From positions 63,151 to 127,150 of the forward strand of contig NZ_PCMX01000029.1 in NCBI RefSeq assembly GCF_002530675.1: a stretch of 64,000 bases of DNA, read 5' to 3'. The position numbers and the translations under genes are program-made. The notes below the pieces were generated by a model, which made no database searches, was not told where the DNA came from, and worked only from the letters and a program-made list of their open reading frames with translations. Source of the stretch: Flavobacterium columnare NBRC 100251 = ATCC 23463 (lineage in GTDB: Bacteria; Bacteroidota; Bacteroidia; Flavobacteriales; Flavobacteriaceae). Shown in pieces: positions 26,647-36,118 of the stretch; the first letter of the stretch is position 1, and each line of letters starts with the position of its first letter.

Positions 26647-28884
26647 TTAAAAAGTATATTTTACATTTAAACCTCCAAAAAAGGTTGCATTTAAAGGTGC
26701 AGGAATGTACGCATCAGGCATTTGATTAACAAAAACCATTTGGTAATACTGTACATTAGTAATATTATTAACCCCTGAAAAAACATCTAAATCTAGGTGA
26801 TTGATTACATTTATTTTTAAACCTAATTTAGCATGTAATAAATTGTATTTATCCGCAGTTGCGATTTGTAAATTTGGATTTGTTCTATCTACAGGAACGT
26901 ATCCAAAATTAGCAGTTCCTCTATGATTAAACGTTACGTTACCATAGATTCCCAATTTAGTTAGAAAATCTACCCCTGCATTAGCAACCCATTTAGGGGT
27001 TCCTAACACACTCAAGCCTGAAAAATCATAAACATTTTGAGCAATATTAGCCCCAGTGGTGGTTCTACTAAATTTATACTCTGGGTATGTAAAATCAGAA
27101 TAAGTCCCGTTTACAAATGGCGCGAATGATTTTAGAAAACCATTTGTTGTTTTTATCATTTCAAATTTTAAATTACCTTCTACTCCTTTATGCAGCTGGC
27201 TTCCTCCATTAATCATATAAGTATACAACTTAGTTGTATTGGCTGGATCTGTAACTGAAACGGTTGACATTTTATCTTTAAAATTTGTTCTAAAAGCGGC
27301 CAATTCAAATCCTAAACGTCCTTCTAGAAGTTTTCCTTTTGTACCTACCTCCCATTGTTCTCCAATTTCTGGACGTAAATTACTATTGACCTGATTGATT
27401 TCAGGAATAAATAAATAACCGCTTACAGGTGCTTTATATGCTTTGTTGTAAGAAGCATAAACAGATACTGATTTATAAAATACTTTACTAATAGCTACTT
27501 TTGGAGAATACATATCTTTATAAGATACATTAAAGTTTAATGGTTTACTATTTTGGGTTACTTGCGGATTTCCTGAAGGGTTGTAAATATAAGGAAATCT
27601 GTCATTAGAATCTATTCTCATATAATTTGAACTAATACCAGCCGTTAGAGCAAAATCATAGGGCATATTAAAAGTCCATTCAGTAAATACAGAATTTGTT
27701 TTTGACAAAACGTATAAATTACTTCTTAAAACCCCTATAGTATTATATCCCTCTGCATTTACAGGATTCCCCATAGGATATGCCAGTGTTTGTGCATTTT
27801 GCATTTGCATTTCAACTCCCGTAATACCTGACAATTTAAACTCATTACCTAAATCCCATTTACTATCAAAGGTAGAACGAAAACCATAATTTACAGGTAA
27901 TTTATCGGTCCATCCTCCAGCAGAACTTACATTACTACTAATTCCTGAACCAAAAACAGAAGTGGAATTACTCAGGTTTTTATATATTTGATAAAAATGG
28001 TTCAGTCCTGCTCTGAAACTAATGACATTACTATGTGCATTATTTTTAATATAAGCTGGATTTCCTGAATAATCTAAATTTTGATACTGAGCTATTGTAA
28101 GTTCTCCATTTCTTTCCTCATAACTATTGGTATATCCTACATACGCATTGATTTTTTGCTTGTTACTTAAGCCAAAATCAGCAAAAATATTTACAAAATC
28201 TTTTTTAGAAGCTGTATGATTCATAAAACCATCATACTTTTGGTTTCCGTAATTAACTAAAAAAGAGGATTTTTCACTCCCCACAGCTATTTGAGAGGTC
28301 AATCGTCTTAAACCATAGCTACCAAACATGGTATTTTGAGAAATAGAGGTTTTTCCTGCCTCTGGTTTAATTGTTTTTAAATTTACAGCACCTGCAATAG
28401 CCAATCCATACAATGACCCTGCTGGTCCTTTTAGAACCTCAACTTCTCCAATTGAATTAAAGTCAATATCATCCATTAAAGTAATTCCTTCAGCATCTGT
28501 TACTGGAATATTATTTAAATACACTTTTACTCCTTGTGAATCAAAATTACTATTAGTTCCATTAGTTCCTCGCACGCCATTTCCATATCCGCGAATATTA
28601 AACGTTTGTCCTGCTGATACAGTACGGCGCTGCATAAACATTCCTGGTATGTTTGTATTTACAGCATCATCAAAAAACAATCCTGTACCACGTTGAATTT
28701 CTTTGGTTTCTAATTTAGAAATAGACGCCGCTTGTTTTAATAATGTCTTATCTGATTGCGAAGTAGCTGTAATTTCTACTTCATTTAATTTATTAATTTC
28801 TATATTTTTGTTATTCTCTTGAGAAATAGCTTGAATTGAAGTAAGTCCCAATAAAACTACTCCTATTTTATTTTTAATTTTCAT
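26647..28884 (-). CDS. TonB-dependent outer membrane receptor
   Basis: This 745-residue protein has a signal peptide (MKIKNKIGVVLLGLTSIQAIS), a plug domain (about 30-150; NEVEITATSQ, IRGYGNGVRG, VEVLKGPAGSLYG) and a beta-barrel ending in the aromatic residue F (GGLNVKYTF). The lack of an N-terminal carboxypeptidase-like domain sets it apart from SusC proteins and points to a siderophore, heme or metal importer. The ligand is unknown. The co-directional upstream gene encodes a small secreted protein, and a 9-base inverted repeat lies between them. Confidence 0.92.
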   Translation of the reverse strand: MKIKNKIGVVLLGLTSIQAISQENNKNIEINKLNEVEITATSQSDKTLLKQAASISKLETKEIQRGTGLFFDDAVNTNIPGMFMQRRTVSAGQTFNIRGYGNGVRGTNGTNSNFDSQGVKVYLNNIPVTDAEGITLMDDIDFNSIGEVEVLKGPAGSLYGLAIAGAVNLKTIKPEAGKTSISQNTMFGSYGLRRLTSQIAVGSEKSSFLVNYGNQKYDGFMNHTASKKDFVNIFADFGLSNKQKINAYVGYTNSYEERNGELTIAQYQNLDYSGNPAYIKNNAHSNVISFRAGLNHFYQIYKNLSNSTSVFGSGISSNVSSAGGWTDKLPVNYGFRSTFDSKWDLGNEFKLSGITGVEMQMQNAQTLAYPMGNPVNAEGYNTIGVLRSNLYVLSKTNSVFTEWTFNMPYDFALTAGISSNYMRIDSNDRFPYIYNPSGNPQVTQNSKPLNFNVSYKDMYSPKVAISKVFYKSVSVYASYNKAYKAPVSGYLFIPEINQVNSNLRPEIGEQWEVGTKGKLLEGRLGFELAAFRTNFKDKMSTVSVTDPANTTKLYTYMINGGSQLHKGVEGNLKFEMIKTTNGFLKSFAPFVNGTYSDFTYPEYKFSRTTTGANIAQNVYDFSGLSVLGTPKWVANAGVDFLTKLGIYGNVTFNHRGTANFGYVPVDRTNPNLQIATADKYNLLHAKLGLKINVINHLDLDVFSGVNNITNVQYYQMVFVNQMPDAYIPAPLNATFFGGLNVKYTF

Positions 28885-28920
28885 GTATACTTTACTTATT
28901 TTTAAAAATTATCATACTAG

Positions 28921-28944
28921 ATTTAGCTAACACTTTAGCTAAAT
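28921..28944. promoter_or_regulatory. Perfect 9-base inverted repeat upstream of the TonB receptor gene
   Basis: ATTTAGCTA and TAGCTAAAT flank a 6-base spacer, 36 bases upstream of the receptor start. A related half-site (AAGCTAAACG) follows at about 28975. It could be an operator or a leader hairpin. It is not a typical Fur box. Confidence 0.4.
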
Positions 28945-29044
28945 ACTAAATGAGATAAACAAAGATTTAAATAAAGCTAAACGCTTTTTTATCCTATTGT
29001 CTATCAATATATTATTTTCAATAAAATAGATTGAGGTAAAACGA

Positions 29045-29563
29045 TCAACCTATTAAATAAGTATACTCTGGTGGAGGTGGTTCTATTGATTGTTTATTTT
29101 GTAAATAATTCATTAAATCATCCATGTTTAATTTTGCTTTCCGACAATATGAGTAATTATTTAGTAAAACAAACGCTATATTTTCCTGATAGTACAGAAA
29201 ATTGATTTTTAACCTTTGGTTCTTATTTTTTGCTCCTGTATTAGTCTTTTCCTTATAATCTTTTGTTCTGTTGAGGTATTTTTTTTCGATTTTGTCGTTA
29301 ATTAATTTTAAAACCACAAATTGATCATCCGTTTTTATTTCAATAACATCATGAAATTCTTTATTAATTATAATTTCATGATCTGAAATTCTACTTTTAA
29401 GAAATTCTGTTAAAGTTAATTTTATCGTAAAACAGTCATTTTCAGAATAATTTTCTAACACCACTGATTTTAAAAAGTTTTGTTTAATTTCAAAAATAGA
29501 ACTCACTACTCCTGCATGCATGAGTATAATAATAGCAAGCAATAATAGAACCCTTTTTCTCAT
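29045..29563 (-). CDS. Small secreted protein encoded with a TonB receptor, proline-rich C-terminus
   Basis: This 172-residue protein has a signal peptide or anchor (MRKRVLLLLAIIILMHAGVVS). A charged body follows (EFHDVIEIKTDD, LINDKIEKKYLNR, then a lysine-rich stretch), and the end is SIEPPPPEYTYLIG. The pattern of signal peptide, KxF..E, D..C/N..K.. and PPP tail resembles small periplasmic proteins that I have seen encoded beside Bacteroidota TonB receptors. No named domain is evident. Metal or heme handling is a guess from the neighbour. Confidence 0.7.
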   Translation of the reverse strand: MRKRVLLLLAIIILMHAGVVSSIFEIKQNFLKSVVLENYSENDCFTIKLTLTEFLKSRISDHEIIINKEFHDVIEIKTDDQFVVLKLINDKIEKKYLNRTKDYKEKTNTGAKNKNQRLKINFLYYQENIAFVLLNNYSYCRKAKLNMDDLMNYLQNKQSIEPPPPEYTYLIG

Positions 29564-29655
29564 TTAAACTTTTTGTGGGAGGAGCAAATATATAAAAATC
29601 AGATCCATGGAAAGATAATTTTACCAAAAAGAATGTGTAACCAGTTTGTTTTTTT

Positions 29656-29663
29656 TACCTTTG
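29656..29663 (+). promoter_or_regulatory. Bacteroidota-type -7 box (TACCTTTG) for der
   Basis: TACCTTTG lies 19 bases upstream of the der ATG at 29683, an exact consensus match. No convincing -33 TTG was found. Confidence 0.55.
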
Positions 29664-29682
29664 CGCACTGAAAAATTGAAAA

Positions 29683-30993
29683 ATGAATAATATCGTAGCC
29701 ATTGTAGGGAGACCTAATGTAGGGAAATCAACTTTTTTTAACCGATTAATTCAACGTCGTGAAGCTATTGTAGATTCTGTTGCAGGGGTAACACGCGATC
29801 GTATTTATGGTAAAAGTGAATGGAATGGAAAAGAGTTTTCTGTAATTGACACAGGTGGTTATATTAAGGGTTCTGATGATATTTTTGAAGGAGAAATTCG
29901 CAAACAGGTAGAATTAGCCATTGACGAAGCCGATGCTATCATTTTTGTAGTAGACGTAGAAGAAGGCGTAACTCCTATGGATATGGAAGTAGCTAATTTG
30001 CTTCGTAAAGTTGACAAACCTGTTTTAGTAGCTGTTAACAAGGTAGATAATGCAATGCGTATGAGTGACGCTGTTGAATTCTACTCTTTAGGTTTAGGAG
30101 AATATTACACTATTGCTGGTATGAATGGTAGTGGAACAGGAGAATTACTAGACAAATTAGTAGAAGTACTGCCCGAACTACCAGAAGTCCTAGAAGAAGA
30201 AAATCCTTTACCGCGTTTTTGTGTAGTGGGCCGTCCTAACGCTGGAAAATCTTCATTTATCAATGCTTTAATTGGTGAAGATCGTTTTGTAGTAACGGAT
30301 ATTGCAGGTACTACTCGTGATGCTATTGATACGAAATATAATCGTTTTGGGTTTGAATTCAACCTAGTTGATACAGCAGGCATACGTCGTAAATCAAAAG
30401 TTAAAGAAGATTTAGAATTTTACTCTGTAATGCGCTCTGTTCGCGCTATTGAACATAGTGACGTTTGTATTTTAATGATAGATGCAACTCGTGGTTTTGA
30501 AGGACAAGATCAAAATATTTTTTGGTTAGCTGAAAAAAATCGCAAAGGAGTTGTGATTTTAGTTAACAAGTGGGACTTAGTTGAAAAAGACACAATGACC
30601 ACAAAATTATACGAAGCTAAAATTCGTGAAGAAATAGCTCCTTTTACAGATGTACCTATTATTTTTGTTTCGGCATTAACAAAACAACGCTTACTAAAGG
30701 CATTAGAAGCTGCTGTTCAAGTGTACGAAAACAAAAAACAACGCATTCCTACCTCTAAATTCAATGAGTACATGCTAAACATCATTGAACACATGCCACC
30801 TCCAGCACTAAAAGGGAAATACATAAAAATTAAATACTGTATGCAGTTACCAACACAATCACCACAATTTGTGTTCTTTGCTAACTTACCTCAATATGTA
30901 AAAGATCCATACAAACGTTTCTTAGAAAATAAAATCAGAAACAACTGGAACTTTGAAGGTGTACCAATTGATATTTATATACGAGAAAAATAA
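29683..30993 (+). CDS. der: GTPase Der (EngA)
   Basis: Der is a double GTPase needed for 50S ribosome assembly. The two G domains start at GRPNVGKST (about residue 8) and GRPNAGKSS (about 183). Their G3/G4 motifs are DTGG/NKVD and DTAG/NKWD. The KH-like C-terminal domain follows from about residue 355. The 436-residue length is normal. It is a single-gene unit with a strong terminator. Confidence 0.97.
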   Translation: MNNIVAIVGRPNVGKSTFFNRLIQRREAIVDSVAGVTRDRIYGKSEWNGKEFSVIDTGGYIKGSDDIFEGEIRKQVELAIDEADAIIFVVDVEEGVTPMDMEVANLLRKVDKPVLVAVNKVDNAMRMSDAVEFYSLGLGEYYTIAGMNGSGTGELLDKLVEVLPELPEVLEEENPLPRFCVVGRPNAGKSSFINALIGEDRFVVTDIAGTTRDAIDTKYNRFGFEFNLVDTAGIRRKSKVKEDLEFYSVMRSVRAIEHSDVCILMIDATRGFEGQDQNIFWLAEKNRKGVVILVNKWDLVEKDTMTTKLYEAKIREEIAPFTDVPIIFVSALTKQRLLKALEAAVQVYENKKQRIPTSKFNEYMLNIIEHMPPPALKGKYIKIKYCMQLPTQSPQFVFFANLPQYVKDPYKRFLENKIRNNWNFEGVPIDIYIREK

Positions 30994-31012
30994 AATAACA
31001 CCTCCTTTATTT

Positions 31013-31047
31013 AAAAAGCCATTGCTAAAAAAAGCAATGGCTTTTTT
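31013..31047 (+). terminator. Rho-independent terminator after der
   Basis: AAGCCATTGCT pairs with AGCAATGGCTT around a 6-base A loop and is followed by TTTTTG. It lies 20 bases after the der stop codon. Confidence 0.8.
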
Positions 31048-31216
31048 GTTTTTAAACTACTCCTTTTTCTAAAAAATCATACTATTTACCTCTTAGAAAT
31101 ACAAAAGCAAAACACAGGATAGAATAGTATTCTTTATTGTTAAATAAGCATAAAAAATAGAAATAAAATAGAAATAAATTGCATTATATATAAATAAAAA
31201 ACCAAAAAACAGAATT

Positions 31217-34200
31217 ATGAAAAAAACATTAATCTTAATTAACCTCCTACTAAGTATTGGTGGGAGCTTATATGCTCAACTTCTAGAATGCGGAACAAGA
31301 GAACAAAACGAAATTACACAAAGAAAAAATCCCGATGCTTTAAAAAACAGAAATGAATTTGAAATCTTTACAAAAAAGTTTGTACAGGATTTACGTAAAA
31401 ACAAAAATGTAAAAAACAACGCTTTGGCCACTAATTACATTATCCCTGTCGTATTTCATATTTATGGTACTACACAAAGCGGAAAAAGTGTTACCTACGA
31501 AAAAATCGTCAACGCATTAAATGCTGTTAATAATGATTTTAATGGGCTTAATGATGACTTCAATAGCGTTGACCCTTTTTTTCAACCTCGTCGAGCAACG
31601 TTAAACATTCAATTTCGATTAGCTAAAATCGACCCCAATGGAGGCAACACCCTAGGGGTTGTTTTTCATACAACAAAAAATGGGTATGGAAATGGAGGTG
31701 GATATGATGATCAAATTGCAGCAGATGCTTGGGATAATAAAAAATACCTAAACGTTTATATACAAAATGATTTATACAATCAGAATATTTACACTAATTC
31801 TGGAGTGGCTTGGTATCCCGATATAAATATGACCAATAGAAATACCGCTAGAATAGTATTTAATGGCGCTTATCTATTAGGCAACACCGACAAAGAATTT
31901 TCTTCTACCCTTACCCATGAATTTGGTCATTTTTTTAACTTAATTCACACATTTGAAGATGGTTGTACGGGAACAGATCAGGTAGACGACACACCTAAAG
32001 AAGATGCTAAACACACCTTGAGCTGCACCCCTGGTACAAATTGCGATGGAGACAAAGTAAATATCGAAAACTACATGGGATACAACGGAGCAAGAGGTTG
32101 TTATAAAATGTTTACCAGAGGTCAAGTTGACCGAATGATTGCAGCAATGCAACACGAAGCAAGAATTACTCTTTGGCAAAATTCAAATTTATTAGCTACA
32201 GGCGTATATGACAACCAACTAGCATCAATTATCGCCCCATTAAGTCTTTACAAAGAAAACATTAGCAACAATGGTACTTTCTCTCAAATAAATGAATTAA
32301 GTCTAACAGCAGGAAAAACTTTTTCATTATCCTCTGGAAAACTTATTCAAGGAACCCATTATACACTAACCAATTTCCCTCAAGGCTTAAATCCTATCAT
32401 AACCATAAATAGTAATTCTAAAGCAACTCTTACATTGGAAGGCTCTGCACAAAACCATCAGACTAATCATAATATTTTAGCAAGTATTCAATTTTTACCC
32501 GCTGCCTTTTCTGGAGGCACTAACAACTTAATATCTGACAAATTAAACATTAAATTTGTTTTTATAGATCCTTACGGTATATTTTTAGCTAAAGGACAAC
32601 CAAACTGGATGGCAACGCCTAATCAAACATGGCTTTTCTTTAATACAGAAAAAGGAGACGATACTTCGTATGGATTTTGGCTATTTGAAACCGATAAATA
32701 CAAATTAGAAACGTATGGAAAGCGATTGATTTGCAATGCAAACACAAGAAATATTAGCCGTTTAACAAAAGGAACTGAAATAAATGGTTCTTCTAATTTT
32801 ACAGCACCTGGAGCGTATCCCAACCAGCTAGACATCATCAATCCGTCGTATAATGATTGGAGAGGACAAATAGGATATATTGGCTATGAATACAAAATAG
32901 ATGGCAATACTTGCTATGGCTATTTTAAAGTAGAGCCTGTTAGTGGCTCTGAAGGGTATAGAATTACAGAATACGCTTACAACACACAACCTGGAGCTCC
33001 CATAAAAGCAGGTGAAAAAGATCTACAATCTTTAACCTCTCCTTCAAACCTTACTTCTGCTATCAATAACAATACTGTTGTTCTAAACTGGATTGATAAA
33101 AATACAACAGAAGATGGTTTTTATCTAGAAAAATCAACTAATGGAGGTGCTTATCAGCTAATTACTACCTTGGCACCTAATACTTATACATATTCAGACA
33201 ACCTTATTAATGTAGGTATTACTTACAAATATAGAATAAGTGCTTACAAAGGAACTGAAAAATCAAGCTACTCTAATGAAACAATAATTACAGCTCCTAG
33301 CGATTATGTGGATTATTGTAAAGTTAGCGCGAGAAATGCTTATGAATATATTAAATCCATTAAATTAAGTTCTTTTACAAATACTTCTGGAGCGGATTAT
33401 GAAGGATATGGTAATTACGCATCTAAAACAATTAGTTTAAAATCAGGAGAACAAATAACCACAGTACTTACCCCTGGTTTTAATCCTTCTGCTTCTGATG
33501 AAGCATGGACAATTTGGATTGACTATAATGACAATAAACAATTTGAAAATTCAGAAATCGTTTTAAAAACAGCACTAACAAACAAAGAGTACACGGGCAC
33601 TTTTTCAATTCCTTTAACCACAAAAGGTACTTTCCGTATGCGTATCATAATGCGCTATAATGATATTAGTAATACTCCTTGTGGATATATTAACGATGGA
33701 GAAATTGAAGACTACACCGTACAAATACAAGAACAAAATACTACTTTAGAAACGCCTTATGCTTATTTAAATGGTGGAATCTCTAAAAATGGATTTTATG
33801 CTTTATGGAATAAGGTTCTTAATGCTAGTAAATATGAGGTACAATTGAATACCTCAGGTACTTGGTACACAGTAGGAACTTCAACTAGTTATTATTTATA
33901 TGCGGCAAAACCTGAATCTAGTACACAATTTCAATTTAGAGTAAAAGCTCTTAATTCTACAGGAGAAAGTAATTGGAGTACTCCTGTAAATGTAACCTTA
34001 CCTTTATCAGGACCTATAAATACAAAAGAATCTAAATTTATTATGGTGCCAAACCCTGCTACCGATCAAGTAACGTTTTCAATACCTGAAAGCATTTCTA
34101 ACGATAGTCGTATAGAAATCTATAACAACTTAGGCCAGCTTGTAAGAATAACGCAACAATTGGAAAATTATTCCGTTCAAAATTTACCTAGAGGAACGTA

Positions 34201-34261
34201 TCAAGTTAAACTAATTTCTAAAGAAAAAGTGGAAGATAGTAAACATTTATTTTTAAAATAA
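31217..34261 (+). CDS. M43-type secreted metalloprotease with FN3 and GEVED domains (T9SS type A)
   Basis: This 1014-residue protein starts with a signal peptide (about 1-21, ending SLYAQ). The pappalysin (M43) catalytic domain lies at about 70-330, with the zinc motif HEFGHFFNLIH (H234, H238, H244) and the Met-turn region ENYMGYNG. A beta-rich domain spans about 340-600, an FN3 domain about 611-694, a GEVED domain about 697-838 (ending GEIEDYTVQI) and a second FN3 about 845-930. A type A T9SS signal closes it (MVPNPATDQVTFSI, then LPRGTYQVKL). It would act outside the cell on host or environmental proteins. The specificity is unknown. Confidence 0.92.
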   Translation: MKKTLILINLLLSIGGSLYAQLLECGTREQNEITQRKNPDALKNRNEFEIFTKKFVQDLRKNKNVKNNALATNYIIPVVFHIYGTTQSGKSVTYEKIVNALNAVNNDFNGLNDDFNSVDPFFQPRRATLNIQFRLAKIDPNGGNTLGVVFHTTKNGYGNGGGYDDQIAADAWDNKKYLNVYIQNDLYNQNIYTNSGVAWYPDINMTNRNTARIVFNGAYLLGNTDKEFSSTLTHEFGHFFNLIHTFEDGCTGTDQVDDTPKEDAKHTLSCTPGTNCDGDKVNIENYMGYNGARGCYKMFTRGQVDRMIAAMQHEARITLWQNSNLLATGVYDNQLASIIAPLSLYKENISNNGTFSQINELSLTAGKTFSLSSGKLIQGTHYTLTNFPQGLNPIITINSNSKATLTLEGSAQNHQTNHNILASIQFLPAAFSGGTNNLISDKLNIKFVFIDPYGIFLAKGQPNWMATPNQTWLFFNTEKGDDTSYGFWLFETDKYKLETYGKRLICNANTRNISRLTKGTEINGSSNFTAPGAYPNQLDIINPSYNDWRGQIGYIGYEYKIDGNTCYGYFKVEPVSGSEGYRITEYAYNTQPGAPIKAGEKDLQSLTSPSNLTSAINNNTVVLNWIDKNTTEDGFYLEKSTNGGAYQLITTLAPNTYTYSDNLINVGITYKYRISAYKGTEKSSYSNETIITAPSDYVDYCKVSARNAYEYIKSIKLSSFTNTSGADYEGYGNYASKTISLKSGEQITTVLTPGFNPSASDEAWTIWIDYNDNKQFENSEIVLKTALTNKEYTGTFSIPLTTKGTFRMRIIMRYNDISNTPCGYINDGEIEDYTVQIQEQNTTLETPYAYLNGGISKNGFYALWNKVLNASKYEVQLNTSGTWYTVGTSTSYYLYAAKPESSTQFQFRVKALNSTGESNWSTPVNVTLPLSGPINTKESKFIMVPNPATDQVTFSIPESISNDSRIEIYNNLGQLVRITQQLENYSVQNLPRGTYQVKLISKEKVEDSKHLFLK

Positions 34262-34269
34262 TACCATTT

Positions 34270-34441
34270 AACCCAAATTATGCGTTAGCCTTTGTGATGA
34301 AAAAAATAAGGGCAAAGAAAATAAAAATGCACACATTTTTTCCCCAGAGCTGTAGTTTTACATTGAGGATAAAAAAAGAGTGCTTTTTTAGATTCAAAGT
34401 CATTTTTATCTATACTAAATTTCTAATGCGCAATCTGGGTT
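34270..34441 (+). repeat. MITE-like element, family A copy 4 (full length)
   Basis: About 172 bases running from AACCCAAATTATGCGTTAG to CTAATGCGCAATCTGGGTT, with the same inner blocks as copy 3 (GGGCAAAGAAAA, GATTCAAAGTCA). It lies 9 bases after the M43 protease stop codon. With the family D repeat it fills the 532-base gap 34262-34793. Confidence 0.75.
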
Positions 34442-34479
34442 TAAACTTTGAATTTTCTTTTTAAAAATAGTACATCTAT

Positions 34480-34610
34480 AAAAGCAACAAAAATTAGCGT
34501 TGGTTCTCGATGCGTTTCGCACTCGATCTGACGATGATTTCGATTGTATACTCAACCATCTGTTCGAGTTGTTTTTTCCATTTCATTTCAAAAACGTATC
34601 GAGAACTTTA
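34480..34610. repeat. Intergenic repeat, family D copy 1
   Basis: It starts AAAGCAACAAAAATTAG and includes GTTGGTTCTCGATGCGTTTC, matched at 55190-55250. The far end (AAACGTATCGAGAAC, 34592-34607) is an inverted partner of TTCTCGATGCGTTT, so the region may fold into a long hairpin. The remaining 34611-34793 has a hairpin near GGGTTCGACTTT/AAAGCGAACCC (34698-34725) that may end the minus-strand operon. Confidence 0.55.
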
Positions 34611-34697
34611 CTTTTTAATTCAGTATATTTTAAGTTTAAATAATATAATACACAAGCTGTATGTAAAGCTTTTTTACAATTAAACTAAAATTTGAAA

Positions 34698-34731
34698 GGG
34701 TTCGACTTTAAAAAAGCGAACCCCTTCTTTT
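34698..34731 (-). terminator. Terminator-like hairpin after the hydroxyproline operon
   Basis: AGGGTTCG and CGAACCCC form a stem; on the minus strand it is AAGAAGGGGTTCGC then GCGAACCC, followed by TTTCAAATTTT, so the T run is imperfect. It lies about 65 bases after the flavoenzyme stop codon at 34794. Confidence 0.5.
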
Positions 34732-34793
34732 TAACCCAACTTAAAACAAATTTTCTAACCCATCTGATTTTCCTTTTACAATAAAACAAACCA

Positions 34794-36032
34794 TTAACTC
34801 AACTGAAATTGGCGAATAGATATAGAATGGGATTTATTAGCTATAATTTCAGAAACTATTTTACCTGTAGCAGGTGCTAAACTTAATCCCATCATGCCGT
34901 GTCCTGTTGCTAAAATTACATTTTGAATATTTTTATCTCTGGAAATTATCGGCATACCTGACGGAGTACAAGGACGAAAACCATACCATATTTCTTGATT
35001 TTCAGGCATTCCCACTTTCATTTCAGGATAAAAAGTGTTTACTGTATTAACGATACCTTGCAATCTGTTCCGATTTATTTTTGTATCTCCTGTATGAGTA
35101 ATTTCCATGGTACCACCAAAACGAATATCTTTATTCATAGGAGTAACAGCTACTTTTCCTTCACATAAAATAGAAGGAATTAGAGGTTTTTTTTCCTTAT
35201 CTAATAACGTAAAACTGTATCCTTTTCCTGGTAAAAGAGAAATACCTGTCCCTATTTTTTTAGCTAAACTAGGACTCCATGCTCCTGTAGCAATTACAAC
35301 TTCGTCTGTACTAAAATTTCCTTTAGAAGTAATTATCTGACTTACTTTTTCGTTTGTTATAACAAAATCCATCACACTACAATTATTATGAATCTTTATT
35401 CCTTTTTTAGCTAATTCTCTTTTTAGGTATGCTATGAATTTTTGAGGATATAAATGCGAATCGCATTTATAATGAACTCCCCCTAAAATATCTAGTTTCG
35501 TTCCTTGTTCTAAACTTTCTACTTCTGATTTTGATAAGAATTCGACTTCTAACCCTAATTTTTTAGCTTCTTCTCCTTCATGCACAATTTCCGCACCTGT
35601 TTTATCTGTTTTAAATAACATTAAAAGTCCTTTTTCTTCATAGTAAAAGGAATTACTTTTACTTGCTAAATCTTTATAAAGTTCTTTACTTAACAGAGAC
35701 AAATTTCGAAGAGCTGGTTTTGCTTTTTCTACATGTTGTTTTGTGGCATTTTTATAAAATTTCCACCCCCATTTCAACAAATCAACATCAAAACGAGGTT
35801 GGATATAAAAGGGACTTTTACTATCAAACATCCATTTAACGCCTTGTGCAATCATACCTGGTTGTGCAAGGGGAATAACGTGAGAGGGTACTATCATTCC
35901 TGCATTTCCATAGGAGCAACCGTCTGTTAGATCAGAACTGTCAAATATTTCTACCTCATATCCTTCTTCTGTCAAATAATAAGCAGTACATAACCCAATA
36001 ATACCGCCTCCTATTATACTTATTTTTTTCAT
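34794..36032 (-). CDS. FAD-dependent D-amino acid oxidase/dehydrogenase, likely cis-4-hydroxy-D-proline oxidase
   Basis: This 412-residue flavoenzyme belongs to the DAO/glycine oxidase family. It begins MKKISIIGGGIIGLCTAYYL, the FAD dinucleotide-binding motif, and contains VIATGAWSPSLAK and ATGHGMMGLSLAPATGK near the C-terminus. In known trans-4-hydroxyproline pathways an enzyme of this family oxidises cis-4-hydroxy-D-proline to 1-pyrroline-4-hydroxy-2-carboxylate. The other three pathway genes lie just upstream. The start is set at 36032 because of the dinucleotide motif; the open frame 16 codons upstream is not family-like. The substrate is inferred from context. Confidence 0.9.
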   Translation of the reverse strand: MKKISIIGGGIIGLCTAYYLTEEGYEVEIFDSSDLTDGCSYGNAGMIVPSHVIPLAQPGMIAQGVKWMFDSKSPFYIQPRFDVDLLKWGWKFYKNATKQHVEKAKPALRNLSLLSKELYKDLASKSNSFYYEEKGLLMLFKTDKTGAEIVHEGEEAKKLGLEVEFLSKSEVESLEQGTKLDILGGVHYKCDSHLYPQKFIAYLKRELAKKGIKIHNNCSVMDFVITNEKVSQIITSKGNFSTDEVVIATGAWSPSLAKKIGTGISLLPGKGYSFTLLDKEKKPLIPSILCEGKVAVTPMNKDIRFGGTMEITHTGDTKINRNRLQGIVNTVNTFYPEMKVGMPENQEIWYGFRPCTPSGMPIISRDKNIQNVILATGHGMMGLSLAPATGKIVSEIIANKSHSISIRQFQLS

Positions 36033-36118
36033 TTTTTTAATACTTTTGAGATTTGAGATATTTTTAAAAAAGCTTAGCAAATTTATTTTCGCTATACTTT
36101 CCTGATTTTTAATTCTAT

